Source of the DNA: Neobacillus niacini
GTDB taxonomy: Bacteria > Bacillota > Bacilli > Bacillales > Cytobacillaceae
DNA length: 64,000 bases
NCBI RefSeq assembly: GCF_023715415.1
Contig: NZ_JAMBOB010000005.1
Coordinates: forward strand, 248,001-312,000
Direction of reading: 5' to 3'
Shown here: piece by piece, positions 42,989 through 52,501 of the stretch
Position numbering within the stretch: the stretch's first letter is position 1
How the letters are laid out: every line of letters begins with the position of its first letter
The notes under the pieces: model-generated
The model's input: the letters and a program-made list of their open reading frames with translations, nothing else
What the model was told of the DNA's origin: nothing
Database searches by the model: none
Made by a program: the position numbers and the translations under genes

Positions 42989-44098
42989 ATGTCCAGGAAT
43001 GAAGAAATCGGCATTTTAAAGGAAATTGCTGAGCTTTTGAACGAAGGTGTAGATTCAAAGACTGTTTTAGCTGGGGTATTAAAAAAACTCCTCCATCTGA
43101 CTGGGCTGCAAACAGGCTGGATTTTTCTAATAAATGATAATGGGCAGCATCACCTGGCAGCAACAGAGTCTTTACCCGAACCATTGGCCCAACAGGATAA
43201 CCAAAGAATGTGTAAGGGTGATTGCTGGTGTGTCAGTCGATACAACAACGGTAAATTGAACAAGGCGGTCAACATTATCGAATGTCAGCGGATTGAAAAT
43301 GTAATCCTCGAGAATGCAGGTGACACCGGCGGTCTAACCCATCATGCTACTGTCCCGTTAAGAGCGGGAAATGAGCGATTTGGAATTCTAAATGTCGGTT
43401 CACCTAATAAAACACATTTTCAAAAAGATGAACTCGCACTGTTAGAGGCAGTAGCCTTTCAAATTGGGACTGCACTGAAAAGAATCAAATTAACACAAAG
43501 AGAGCAGGAAACAGCTCTCATCTCCGAGCGAAATCGTCTTGCACGGGATTTGCATGACTCTGTTAACCAATTACTATTTTCACTAAGTCTGACAGCGAGA
43601 GCAGGCAGAGAAATGACTGAAAGCGAAGAGGTTAAACAAACCTTTGCGTATATTCAAGATCTCTCTCAGGAAGCACTTGGCGAAATGAGGGCGCTCATTT
43701 GGCAGTTAAAACCCCAGGGGCTAGAAAATGGCATTATTAGTGCATTAAGAAGCTATGCTGAAATGCTCGGATTAAGCATTGAGGCAAAATTAATAGGAAT
43801 CTCAAGCTTTCCTGAAAGAATAGAAGAAGCTCTGTGGAGAATTGGCCAGGAGGCGCTTGGCAATTGTAAAAAGCATTCACAGGTAAGTGATGTTTCCTTA
43901 GTTTTAGTGAGGAGCAGTGAAGCTGTAACGATGACCATAAAAGACCAGGGATGCGGGTTCTTTTACGATGAGAGTTTTGAACTGCCCACGTACGGACTGA
44001 AAAATATGAAATCAAGGACAGAAGCATTGAATGGCACTTTTCTATTAAACAGCAAGCCAGGAAGCGGAACAGAGATTCAAATACAGATTCCAATCTAG
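42989..44098 (+). CDS. GAF-domain sensor histidine kinase with four cysteines (AirS/YhcS-like)
   Basis: 369 residues from ATG 42989 (GGGGTGAAGGC upstream; an earlier GTG at 42974 lacks a site). No membrane helix, so it senses inside the cell. The GAF domain (about 20-165) contains Cys75, Cys79, Cys81 and Cys99 (CKGDCWC ... IIEC), then a HisKA_3 dimer helix with phosphorylated His189 (RLARDLHDSVNQ) and a HATPase with DQGCGF and GLKNMKSR. Four such GAF cysteines recall the 2Fe-2S redox sensor AirS of S. aureus. Its LuxR-type regulator follows 11 bases later. Confidence 0.85.
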   Translation: MSRNEEIGILKEIAELLNEGVDSKTVLAGVLKKLLHLTGLQTGWIFLINDNGQHHLAATESLPEPLAQQDNQRMCKGDCWCVSRYNNGKLNKAVNIIECQRIENVILENAGDTGGLTHHATVPLRAGNERFGILNVGSPNKTHFQKDELALLEAVAFQIGTALKRIKLTQREQETALISERNRLARDLHDSVNQLLFSLSLTARAGREMTESEEVKQTFAYIQDLSQEALGEMRALIWQLKPQGLENGIISALRSYAEMLGLSIEAKLIGISSFPERIEEALWRIGQEALGNCKKHSQVSDVSLVLVRSSEAVTMTIKDQGCGFFYDESFELPTYGLKNMKSRTEALNGTFLLNSKPGSGTEIQIQIPI

Positions 44099-44109
44099 GG
44101 GGAGAAACA

Positions 44110-44754
44110 ATGGGGATTCGTATATTAATCGCAGATGACCACCATGTAGTAAGACGAGGACTGGCATTTTTTCTAAAAACACAGCGAGATATTGAAATTA
44201 TTGGAGAAGCGGGCAATGGTAAAGAAGCGGTTGAACTGGCTAGAACATTGAAACCTGATCTTATTCTTATGGATCTTGTTATGCCAGAGATGGATGGAAT
44301 AGAGGCGACAAAAATAATTAAAACAGAACTGCCCGAAATAAAAATTATGATGTTGACGAGTTTTTCTGACCAAGACCATGTCATTCCGGCGCTAGAAGCA
44401 GGTGCATCTGGTTATCAGCTGAAAGACATTGAGCCTGATGAGTTAATAAATTGTATTAAAAAAATTATGAGCGGGGAAAATCAGCTTCATCCCAAAGCCA
44501 CTTCTCATTTACTTGCCAATTTATCAAATAAAGACAAAAAAGATGATAACAGGTTAATTTCTGAGTTAACGAAGAGAGAATTAGATGTTCTCAAAGAAAT
44601 TGCAAAAGGAAAGAGCAATAAGGAAATCGCCTCTTCCTTATTCATTACGGAAAAAACCGTGAAAACTCACGTTTCAAATCTTTTAGCAAAACTTGAATTG
44701 GCAGACCGAACTCAAGCGGCCCTTTTTGCTGTAAAGAATCAACTGGTGGAGTAA
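44110..44754 (+). CDS. LuxR/NarL-family response regulator
   Basis: 214 residues. Receiver domain with the acidic pair DD (9-10), phosphorylated Asp55 (LILMDLVMPEMDG), a Lys after GYQLKD, and a C-terminal LuxR helix-turn-helix (LTKRELDVLKEIAKGKSNKEIA ... KTVKTHVSNLLAKL). ATG after AGGGGGAGAAACA. Partner of the GAF kinase. Targets are not visible; by analogy with AirR they may concern oxygen or redox response. I see no terminator after it. Confidence 0.93.
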   Translation: MGIRILIADDHHVVRRGLAFFLKTQRDIEIIGEAGNGKEAVELARTLKPDLILMDLVMPEMDGIEATKIIKTELPEIKIMMLTSFSDQDHVIPALEAGASGYQLKDIEPDELINCIKKIMSGENQLHPKATSHLLANLSNKDKKDDNRLISELTKRELDVLKEIAKGKSNKEIASSLFITEKTVKTHVSNLLAKLELADRTQAALFAVKNQLVE

Positions 44755-44862
44755 TAAAACACAGAATATTTTTATTCTTTCCTTTATAGACTTCTTTTTC
44801 TATTCCTTTAAATTAATATGATAGAATGGAGAATACATGAAACGCTGAGGGAGAGAAAGCGA

Positions 44863-45471
44863 GTGTACGAATTTTTTAAAGGAACCGTTGATTTTGTTGG
44901 CCCTGAGTATATTGTCATCGAAAATAATGGAATAGGCTACCAAATATCAACGCCGAATCCGTTTATTTATTCTGGTAAAATGAATACGAATGTCACTGTT
45001 TATACATATCACTACGTCCGTGAGGATTTAATGGCGTTATATGGTTTCGAATCTAGAGAAGAAAAAAAGCTGTTTACCAAATTATTAAATGTTTCAGGGA
45101 TTGGCCCAAAGGGTGCACTGGCCATCTTAGCTTCTGGTGAAGTGCAGCAGGTTGTTTCAGCAATTGAAAATGAAGATGAGAGCTTCTTAGTCAAGTTTCC
45201 AGGAGTCGGCAAGAAAACAGCAAGACAAATGATTCTGGACTTAAAAGGAAAATTACAGGATATTGTTCCGGATTATTTCCCGAATTTATTTAATGCAGAT
45301 CAAATCGCAACACAACAATCGACTAATACTGCTTTTGAAGAGGCAGTCCTTGCTTTGAAGGCACTGGGCTATTCTGACAAGGAAGTGAAAAAGATTTCAC
45401 CTGAGTTAAGAAAAGAACAGCTGACAACCGACCAATATATTAAAAAAGCCCTGCAGCGGCTTTTAAAATAA
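44863..45471 (+). CDS. ruvA: Holliday junction branch migration protein RuvA
   Basis: 202 residues from GTG 44863 (GAGGGAGAG upstream), giving [13 protein letters not shown] as in other RuvA; the longer frame to 44818 has an atypical start. Domain I is the OB fold, domain II the two helix-hairpin-helix motifs ([14 protein letters not shown] and [14 protein letters not shown]), and domain III at the C-terminus binds RuvB. It holds the four-way junction. ruvB follows 11 bases later. Confidence 0.96.
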   Translation: MYEFFKGTVDFVGPEYIVIENNGIGYQISTPNPFIYSGKMNTNVTVYTYHYVREDLMALYGFESREEKKLFTKLLNVSGIGPKGALAILASGEVQQVVSAIENEDESFLVKFPGVGKKTARQMILDLKGKLQDIVPDYFPNLFNADQIATQQSTNTAFEEAVLALKALGYSDKEVKKISPELRKEQLTTDQYIKKALQRLLK

Positions 45472-45482
45472 GGTGATTATTC

Positions 45483-46484
45483 ATGGATGAGAGAATTATT
45501 TCTAGTGAAGCAGACCAGAGCGAAATCTCCTTAGAGCAAAGCCTCAGGCCGCAAACGTTAAAACAATACATTGGTCAAGATCAAGTGAAAAAAAGTCTTG
45601 AGATTTTCATTGAGGCTGCACGACTCCGCAAGGAAACATTGGACCATGTTCTGCTTTATGGACCTCCTGGATTAGGAAAGACGACACTTGCTGTTATAAT
45701 TGCCAATGAAATGGGTGTAAACATCCGGACTACCTCAGGTCCTGCCATTGAAAGACCTGGCGATTTAGCTGCGATTCTTACCGCACTTGAACCCGGTGAC
45801 GTTTTGTTTATTGATGAAATACATCGGCTTCCAAGACAGATTGAAGAGGTGCTTTATCCAGCAATGGAGGATTTTTGTTTGGATATTGTCATTGGAAAAG
45901 GACCAAGTGCACGTTCCGTTCGATTGGATCTTCCGCCGTTTACACTTGTCGGTGCTACAACGAGGGCTGGCTCTTTATCTGCTCCGCTTCGCGATCGATT
46001 TGGAGTTTTAAGCAGACTCGAGTATTATAAGGAAGACCAGTTGAAAAATATTGTCTTACGAACAGCAGATTTATTTGAAACTGCAATTGATGAACAGTCT
46101 GCTGCCGAGATTGCGAGACGTGCTAGGGGAACCCCTAGGATTGCCAACCGTTTACTTCGCAGAGTAAGAGACTTTGCGCAGGTAAAAGGCAATGGTGAAA
46201 TTGATATCGATTTGGCACGGAAGTCATTAGAGCTTTTGCAGGTAGACAAACTCGGTCTAGACCATATTGACCATAAGCTCCTTAAAGGAATTATTGAACG
46301 ATTCCGGGGTGGACCTGTGGGTCTTGATACGATAGCAGCATCTATAGGAGAAGAATCTGAAACGATTGAAGATGTTTATGAACCGTATTTACTGCAAATT
46401 GGCTTTTTACAAAGAACACCTAGAGGAAGAATGGTAACAGATTTAGTCTATCGCCATTTCGGCATGGAGCCGCCAAAACAGTAA
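45483..46484 (+). CDS. ruvB: Holliday junction helicase RuvB
   Basis: 333 residues, AAA+ ATPase. Walker [10 protein letters not shown], Walker [10 protein letters not shown], sensor 1 [10 protein letters not shown] with the arginine finger in PLRDRFG, and a C-terminal winged helix ([12 protein letters not shown]). ATG after AAGGTGATTATTC. It moves the junction together with RuvA. Confidence 0.99.
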   Translation: MDERIISSEADQSEISLEQSLRPQTLKQYIGQDQVKKSLEIFIEAARLRKETLDHVLLYGPPGLGKTTLAVIIANEMGVNIRTTSGPAIERPGDLAAILTALEPGDVLFIDEIHRLPRQIEEVLYPAMEDFCLDIVIGKGPSARSVRLDLPPFTLVGATTRAGSLSAPLRDRFGVLSRLEYYKEDQLKNIVLRTADLFETAIDEQSAAEIARRARGTPRIANRLLRRVRDFAQVKGNGEIDIDLARKSLELLQVDKLGLDHIDHKLLKGIIERFRGGPVGLDTIAASIGEESETIEDVYEPYLLQIGFLQRTPRGRMVTDLVYRHFGMEPPKQ

Positions 46485-46509
46485 TTTTTGATAAGTAGGG
46501 ATGTATTTT

Positions 46510-47538
46510 ATGAAGGTAGATTTATTTGATTTTCATTTGCCTGAAGAGCTGATTGCACAAGTTCCGCTTCAAAATCGGACTGATAGCAGGTTAATGGTAG
46601 TGAATAAGGAAACAGGGAATATAAAGCATGAAATTTTTAAAAATATAAGTGAATACCTGCGTGAAGGGGATTGCCTTGTCTTAAACGATACAAAGGTACT
46701 TCCTGCACGCCTTTTTGGTGTGAAGAAGGATACGGGTGCCAAAATTGAGGTATTACTGCTGAAGCAGCTTGAGGGGGATCAATGGGAAACACTTGTGAAG
46801 CCGGCCAAGCGTATTAAAGAGGGTACAGAAATTGATTTTGGCGATGGTTTACTTACTGCGGTTTGTACAGGAGCTTCCGAGCATGGCGGGCGGGTATTGG
46901 AGTTTCACTATGAAGGTATTTTTTACGAAATCCTTAATCAATTAGGAGAAATGCCATTACCGCCTTATATTAAAGAACAGCTTGATGACAGAGACCGTTA
47001 TCAAACGGTGTTTGCCCGTGAACCGGGTTCTGCCGCAGCCCCGACTGCTGGGCTTCATTTTACGGAAGAGCTGCTAAATGAAGTGAGAGAAAAAGGGGTT
47101 CATGTTGCATTTATTACGCTTCATGTTGGTCTTGGGACGTTCAGACCTGTAAGTGTTGATGATGTCCTAGAACATGATATGCATTCCGAATTTTATATGA
47201 TTACCGAAGGAACTGCACGTTTGCTCAATGAAGTACGTCAGAATGGCGGTAGAATTATTACGGTTGGAACCACATCAACCCGGACACTTGAGACCATTGC
47301 GTCCGAAAACAATGGTACCTTTATTGAAAGCAGTGGATGGACAAATATTTTTATCTATCCTGGGTACGAATTTAAGGCAATTGATGGAATGATTACGAAC
47401 TTCCACTTGCCAAAATCAACGTTAATCATGCTTGTTAGTGCGTTAGCGGGGAGAGAAAATATATTGCATGCCTATAATACTGCTGTAAACGAACGCTATC
47501 GCTTTTTTAGCTTTGGCGATGCAATGCTCATCATCTAG
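46510..47538 (+). CDS. queA: S-adenosylmethionine:tRNA ribosyltransferase-isomerase QueA
   Basis: 342 residues from ATG 46510 ([17 protein letters not shown], the common QueA start; ATG 46501 is too close to the ribosome site). Conserved [38 protein letters not shown] and [14 protein letters not shown]. It makes epoxyqueuosine on tRNA and is followed by tgt, which puts the precursor base in place. Confidence 0.97.
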   Translation: MKVDLFDFHLPEELIAQVPLQNRTDSRLMVVNKETGNIKHEIFKNISEYLREGDCLVLNDTKVLPARLFGVKKDTGAKIEVLLLKQLEGDQWETLVKPAKRIKEGTEIDFGDGLLTAVCTGASEHGGRVLEFHYEGIFYEILNQLGEMPLPPYIKEQLDDRDRYQTVFAREPGSAAAPTAGLHFTEELLNEVREKGVHVAFITLHVGLGTFRPVSVDDVLEHDMHSEFYMITEGTARLLNEVRQNGGRIITVGTTSTRTLETIASENNGTFIESSGWTNIFIYPGYEFKAIDGMITNFHLPKSTLIMLVSALAGRENILHAYNTAVNERYRFFSFGDAMLII

Positions 47539-47552
47539 GTTAATCATACTGA

Positions 47553-48719
<1,167 letters not shown>

Positions 48720-48749
48720 TAGATGCTAGAGTGAAAGGAGGGAAACAAC

Positions 48750-49049
48750 ATGCAAGGACTTGGTTCAATCATTCCATTAATATTAATGTTTGTATTATTT
48801 TATTTCCTACTAATTCGTCCGCAGCAAAAACGTACTAAAGCAGTTGCTCAAATGCAAAACGAATTGAAAAAAGGTGATAAAATTGTCACGATTGGCGGTT
48901 TACATGGTTTTGTCGATTCAATTGATGAAAACAAAGTCGTGATCAAATGTGGAGACGGCAGCCGTCTAACATATGACCGCAGTGCAATCCGTGAAGTAAC
49001 GGAATCTGCAAAAACTTCAACATCAGCTGAAGTTTCTTTAGAGAAGTAA
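48750..49049 (+). CDS. yajC: Preprotein translocase subunit YajC
   Basis: 99 residues. One N-terminal membrane helix with the family motif FYFLLIRPQQKRTKA, then a small soluble domain (GDKIVTIGGLHGFV). Associates with SecDF, whose gene is about 3.5 kb downstream. GAAAGGAGGG precedes the ATG. Confidence 0.96.
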   Translation: MQGLGSIIPLILMFVLFYFLLIRPQQKRTKAVAQMQNELKKGDKIVTIGGLHGFVDSIDENKVVIKCGDGSRLTYDRSAIREVTESAKTSTSAEVSLEK

Positions 49050-49056
49050 GATAGAC

Positions 49057-49085
49057 AAAAGGAAGCCATGTTGGCTTCCTTTTTC
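49057..49085. terminator. Bidirectional terminator after yajC
   Basis: Stem AAAAGGAAGCCA / TGGCTTCCTTTT with a TGT loop. It lies between the converging yajC and yrzE genes. Confidence 0.9.
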
Positions 49086-49492
49086 TATGCTGTTCTTGAG
49101 TTGTTTGTTGCAATATTCACCCCGAGTATTCCACCCATCATGGCAATTAACGTATAGCAAACATGGTAGATTACCTGTTCAACATCAAACAGGCGATCAA
49201 ATCCTAAGTATTGGAACAAAAAGATGATAATGCTGTAAATTAAGCCTGTTAACCCTCCGATTAACCAGCCTTTTTGCTTTCGCTTTCCACCAGAGAGAAA
49301 TCCTCCTCCAAACAGTCCAATAAAGGAAACGGCGGTTACAATGTATTGAAGTGAGACTTCCCGAACAGAAGTAAATCTAAGGATAGATGCGAAAATAAGG
49401 CTGCTGACTATCGCAAATACGAAAATAAAAATTAACCCGTACAAAATAGCTGTACCAAAGCTTTTTGATTCGATTTGACTCTCCCCCTTCAT
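49085..49492 (-). CDS. yrzE: Small integral membrane protein, TIGR04086/YrzE family
   Basis: 135 residues with four predicted membrane segments (about 15-38, 50-66, 73-95, 103-125) and Gly-rich loops (GLFGGGFLSGGKRKQKG). The TIGR04086 family and the position between yajC and yrbG fit YrzE. Function unknown. ATG at 49492 after GGGGGAGAG on the minus strand. The 172-base gap to yrbG holds the divergent promoters, not resolved. Confidence 0.8.
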   Translation of the reverse strand: MKGESQIESKSFGTAILYGLIFIFVFAIVSSLIFASILRFTSVREVSLQYIVTAVSFIGLFGGGFLSGGKRKQKGWLIGGLTGLIYSIIIFLFQYLGFDRLFDVEQVIYHVCYTLIAMMGGILGVNIATNNSRTA

Positions 49493-49664
49493 GTTACTTT
49501 TCTTAGAATCAAGAAAAACAGATTCTTACCTAGTACAAGCATATTCACCTATTTTAAAAGTAGAATATAAATTTAACAGTTTTTATTGTTATTGGTATTT
49601 TATTCCTCAAATGATTAAGGGGAAAAAGCTAATAATAAAATAGAGTGTTAATAAAGGGGCGACA

Positions 49665-50330
49665 GTGGTGGAGATATACACAACAATCGTAATCAGGACA
49701 GTCTTATTTTACGTACTAATCCTCGTTATTTTTCGGGTCATGGGTAAAAGAGAAATTGGGGAATTAAGTATTCTTGACCTAGTGGTTTTTGTCATGATTG
49801 GTGAATTGGCTATTCTTGGAATCGAAAATCCTAAGGAACCTTCCATACTAGTTGCTATACCTATGGTTTTATTAATGGTTATTCAAATAATCCTGGCAAA
49901 GATATCATTAAAGAGTAAAAGGTTTCGTGATCTTGTCGACGGTAAGCCAACCATTATCATAAATCGTGGGAAAATTGATGAACAGGCAATGAGGAAACAG
50001 CGCTACAACTTTGATGATTTACTTACCCAGCTAAGGGAAAAAGACATCAGGAGCATTGCAGACGTTGAGTTTGCCATTTTAGAATCCTCAGGAAGTCTCT
50101 CTGTTATCGAAAGGATGAATAATAGTGACGGTAAGCCTAAGGATGGGGATATTACCATTCCATTAATCATTGATGGCAATATTGAAGAAGAAAATTTAAC
50201 CCGCATTAATAAGACCAATCTATGGCTTCGCCAGGAATTAAAGAAAATGGGTTATCGTGATGTTAGAAAAATTTCCTTCTGCAGTTTTGAAAATGGCAAG
50301 TTCTTTGTTGATATTATGGACGAAGAATAA
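49665..50330 (+). CDS. yrbG: DUF421 membrane protein (YrbG/YetF family)
   Basis: 221 residues. Three membrane helices in the first 80 residues with the family motif FRVMGKREIGELSILDLVVF, then a cytoplasmic DUF421 domain (KPTIIINRGKIDEQAMRK ... DLLTQLREKDI). Relatives in bacilli are spore-expressed or stress-linked membrane proteins; the YetF family has a role in spore germination or membrane tension that I cannot confirm for this one. GTG start (49665 or 49668) after AAAGGGGCGAC. Confidence 0.88.
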   Translation: MVEIYTTIVIRTVLFYVLILVIFRVMGKREIGELSILDLVVFVMIGELAILGIENPKEPSILVAIPMVLLMVIQIILAKISLKSKRFRDLVDGKPTIIINRGKIDEQAMRKQRYNFDDLLTQLREKDIRSIADVEFAILESSGSLSVIERMNNSDGKPKDGDITIPLIIDGNIEEENLTRINKTNLWLRQELKKMGYRDVRKISFCSFENGKFFVDIMDEE

Positions 50331-50358
50331 GAAGACACGCTAGTTTCGCGTGTCTTTT
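50331..50358. terminator. Bidirectional terminator between yrbG and spoVB
   Basis: Stem AAGACACGC / GCGTGTCTT with a 7-base loop, then TTCCC. Serves both converging genes. Confidence 0.85.
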
Positions 50359-50368
50359 CCCTTCTCTA

Positions 50369-51919
50369 TCAAATCGGAATTAAATTGCGAATGATTGGTA
50401 TTCTTCTGAGTTCTTCTTTTTTGATTAGGCCAGCTAGGATTAATAGGAAAATGTAGATGAAGCTCATTCCAAAAGTGGCCGACAATACTCTAATCGCTAA
50501 ATGCTCACCAAGAAGAATGTGATTAAATAACCAATAGCCAATCCAAGCAGAGATTGCCATAATGATGACTCCCTTTAGGTAATCCTTTACGTGAAAGCTA
50601 AAAGAAATTTTCTTAAGTACAGTAGCAAAATGAAGCATCGTTACTAACACAAAACCTACAATAATGCCCAATGCCACTCCTGTTATCCCGAAAGCTGGCT
50701 GTGATGCGAGTAAGAAGATGACAGCTGTTTTGATAACAGCTCCAATTAAACTATTGATCATTGCTGCTCTAGCTAGGTTTAGGGCCTGCAATACTGCCTG
50801 AAGCGGGCCTTGATAATAATAAAATAAAAAGAATGGTGCCATTATCCGTATAAAGTAAGAGCCCTTTGTTGAGCCGTACATGAGTTCCATCAAAGGGTCT
50901 GCCAGCACATAAAGGACAATAACGGACAAACCGCCGCTTAAAAAAGCAAAACGCAATGCCTGCTGCAGCCGATGTTCAATCAATTGATGGTTATTTTGTG
51001 AGTTGGCTTCGCTAATCGCTGGGACAAGAGAGGTGGCTAATGAATAAGTAACAAACGATGGCAGCATTAATAATGGCATGGCAAAACCAGTCAGAGATCC
51101 GTATTGTTTCGTAGCTTCGATTGCTACAACACCAGCAATGGCTAAACTATGGGCGACTACTATCGGTTCAAAAAACCACGATACAGACCCAATCATTCTG
51201 CTCCCCATTGTGGGCAAGGCGATTTCCATTAATTCTTTGAAGGTTTTCTTTCCAGAATGGACAAATTGGAAAAAATTCTTTCTTAGTTTAAATCGTTTCT
51301 TTAGTTTAAAGGCTGTTAATAAATAGATTAATGATGCGACTTCACCAATGATGGCAGCTACCATTGCTGCGGCTGCGGCATATTCAATTCCGTATGGAAG
51401 AAATGCTCTAGTCATAACGGCAATTAAGGTAATTCTCACAAGCTGCTCTAAAATCTGCGAAATAGCAGAAGGGCGCATGTTTTGTCTGCCCTGGAAATAA
51501 CCTCTTAAAACAGAGGATACAGCGATAACAGGTACAACGGGTGCAATTGCGATTAATGGATAAAACGTTCTTGGGTCCGTAAAGAGAGTGGTAGACAGAA
51601 TGGGTGCTAACAATATTAGTGCCGGGGTAAAGATAACAGAAAGCGAGATGGTTATGGCCAGAGAAACCACGAGTATTTTTTTAATTTCTTGATGATTTCC
51701 TTTCGCTTCCGCTTCGGCAATATTTTTTGAAATGGCGACGGGTAGTCCCATTTGTGTTAAGGTCACAACAAGGATAAAGGTGGGAAAAGCCATCATATAG
51801 AGGCCGACCCCTTCTTCACCAATACTTCGAGCTATGACAATTCTGTTAATAAATCCAAGCACTCTTGTAATTAATCCCGCTAATAATAGGATAAAGGTCC
51901 CTTTTAAAAACTTCGACAT
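50369..51919 (-). CDS. spoVB: Stage V sporulation protein B (MOP/MurJ-like flippase)
   Basis: 516 residues from ATG 51919 (MSKFLKGTFILLLAGLITRVLGF), the start of SpoVB relatives; a longer open frame to 52015 has no ribosome site, whereas AAGGTGGGAAG precedes 51919. About 14 membrane segments of the MVF/MOP transporter fold, with the typical GEEGVGLYMMA and GLPVAISK motifs. SpoVB is needed for spore cortex peptidoglycan, presumably flipping lipid II. Divergent from comN. Confidence 0.93.
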   Translation of the reverse strand: MSKFLKGTFILLLAGLITRVLGFINRIVIARSIGEEGVGLYMMAFPTFILVVTLTQMGLPVAISKNIAEAEAKGNHQEIKKILVVSLAITISLSVIFTPALILLAPILSTTLFTDPRTFYPLIAIAPVVPVIAVSSVLRGYFQGRQNMRPSAISQILEQLVRITLIAVMTRAFLPYGIEYAAAAAMVAAIIGEVASLIYLLTAFKLKKRFKLRKNFFQFVHSGKKTFKELMEIALPTMGSRMIGSVSWFFEPIVVAHSLAIAGVVAIEATKQYGSLTGFAMPLLMLPSFVTYSLATSLVPAISEANSQNNHQLIEHRLQQALRFAFLSGGLSVIVLYVLADPLMELMYGSTKGSYFIRIMAPFFLFYYYQGPLQAVLQALNLARAAMINSLIGAVIKTAVIFLLASQPAFGITGVALGIIVGFVLVTMLHFATVLKKISFSFHVKDYLKGVIIMAISAWIGYWLFNHILLGEHLAIRVLSATFGMSFIYIFLLILAGLIKKEELRRIPIIRNLIPI

Positions 51920-52055
51920 ACTACTTCCCACCTTCTCAAAAAAGAAGAATTCATATACAATTAATCTATATGCATAAGGGTGGACAAAGCATGACAAGGT
52001 GTTTTTTATTTTCAAGACAGAGATTAGACTTAATGTCGGGAAGGGGGCAACGTCA

Positions 52056-52352
52056 TTGGAGAAAAACCACGCTTACAATCATTTTCGTACTCAAGTTGAA
52101 CCAGCTTTAATAAGCAAACTGGAAGAATTTCGCCTGTTAGGTTACAAAGAAGTTTCAGAAAGTAGTCTTTGGGATTTTCTAACAAGAAAAAAGTGGAAGA
52201 AGGCTAAAGAAGAAATAAGAATATATGAAATTATTGATGATATCCTATCGGTTAAGGTAAGTGACTACATTAGCTTTACTACGATTGATACGTATAAGAA
52301 CCATGATTTTAATCTAGCAGATGAAAATGAAATGAAGGAATTATTAAAATAA
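52056..52352 (+). CDS. comN: ComN-like post-transcriptional regulator (YrzD)
   Basis: 98 residues from TTG 52056, preceded by GGGAAGGGGGC; upstream extension of the frame to 51999 has no ribosome site. The region LGYKEVSESSLWDFLTRKKWKKAKEE matches the post-transcriptional-regulator family of ComN, which acts on comE mRNA in B. subtilis. Position between spoVB and secDF is as in B. subtilis. Competence regulation would fit the pilus locus, but the link is inferred. Confidence 0.8.
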   Translation: MEKNHAYNHFRTQVEPALISKLEEFRLLGYKEVSESSLWDFLTRKKWKKAKEEIRIYEIIDDILSVKVSDYISFTTIDTYKNHDFNLADENEMKELLK

Positions 52353-52388
52353 AACACTACCTATTTTTTATGGACATATCTAGAATAA

Positions 52389-52417
52389 ATTGACAGTAAT
52401 TATAAACTATTTCATAA
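52389..52417 (+). promoter_or_regulatory. Sigma-A promoter of secDF
   Basis: TTGACA (52389-52394), 17 bases, CATAAT (52412-52417). Confidence 0.7.
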
Positions 52418-52501
52418 TGGAACCATGATTTTTTATTATTTTTACATAAGGCTTTTCGTTGCAGTGCTTTGGCTTTAAGCCCTAAGGAGGAACAATACAT
52501 A

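Noticed and set aside
50369..52015. Longer start for spoVB at 52015 and for comN at 51999
   Set aside because: The extensions overlap each other antisense, lack ribosome sites, and add residues not seen in the families. The later starts have strong ribosome sites.
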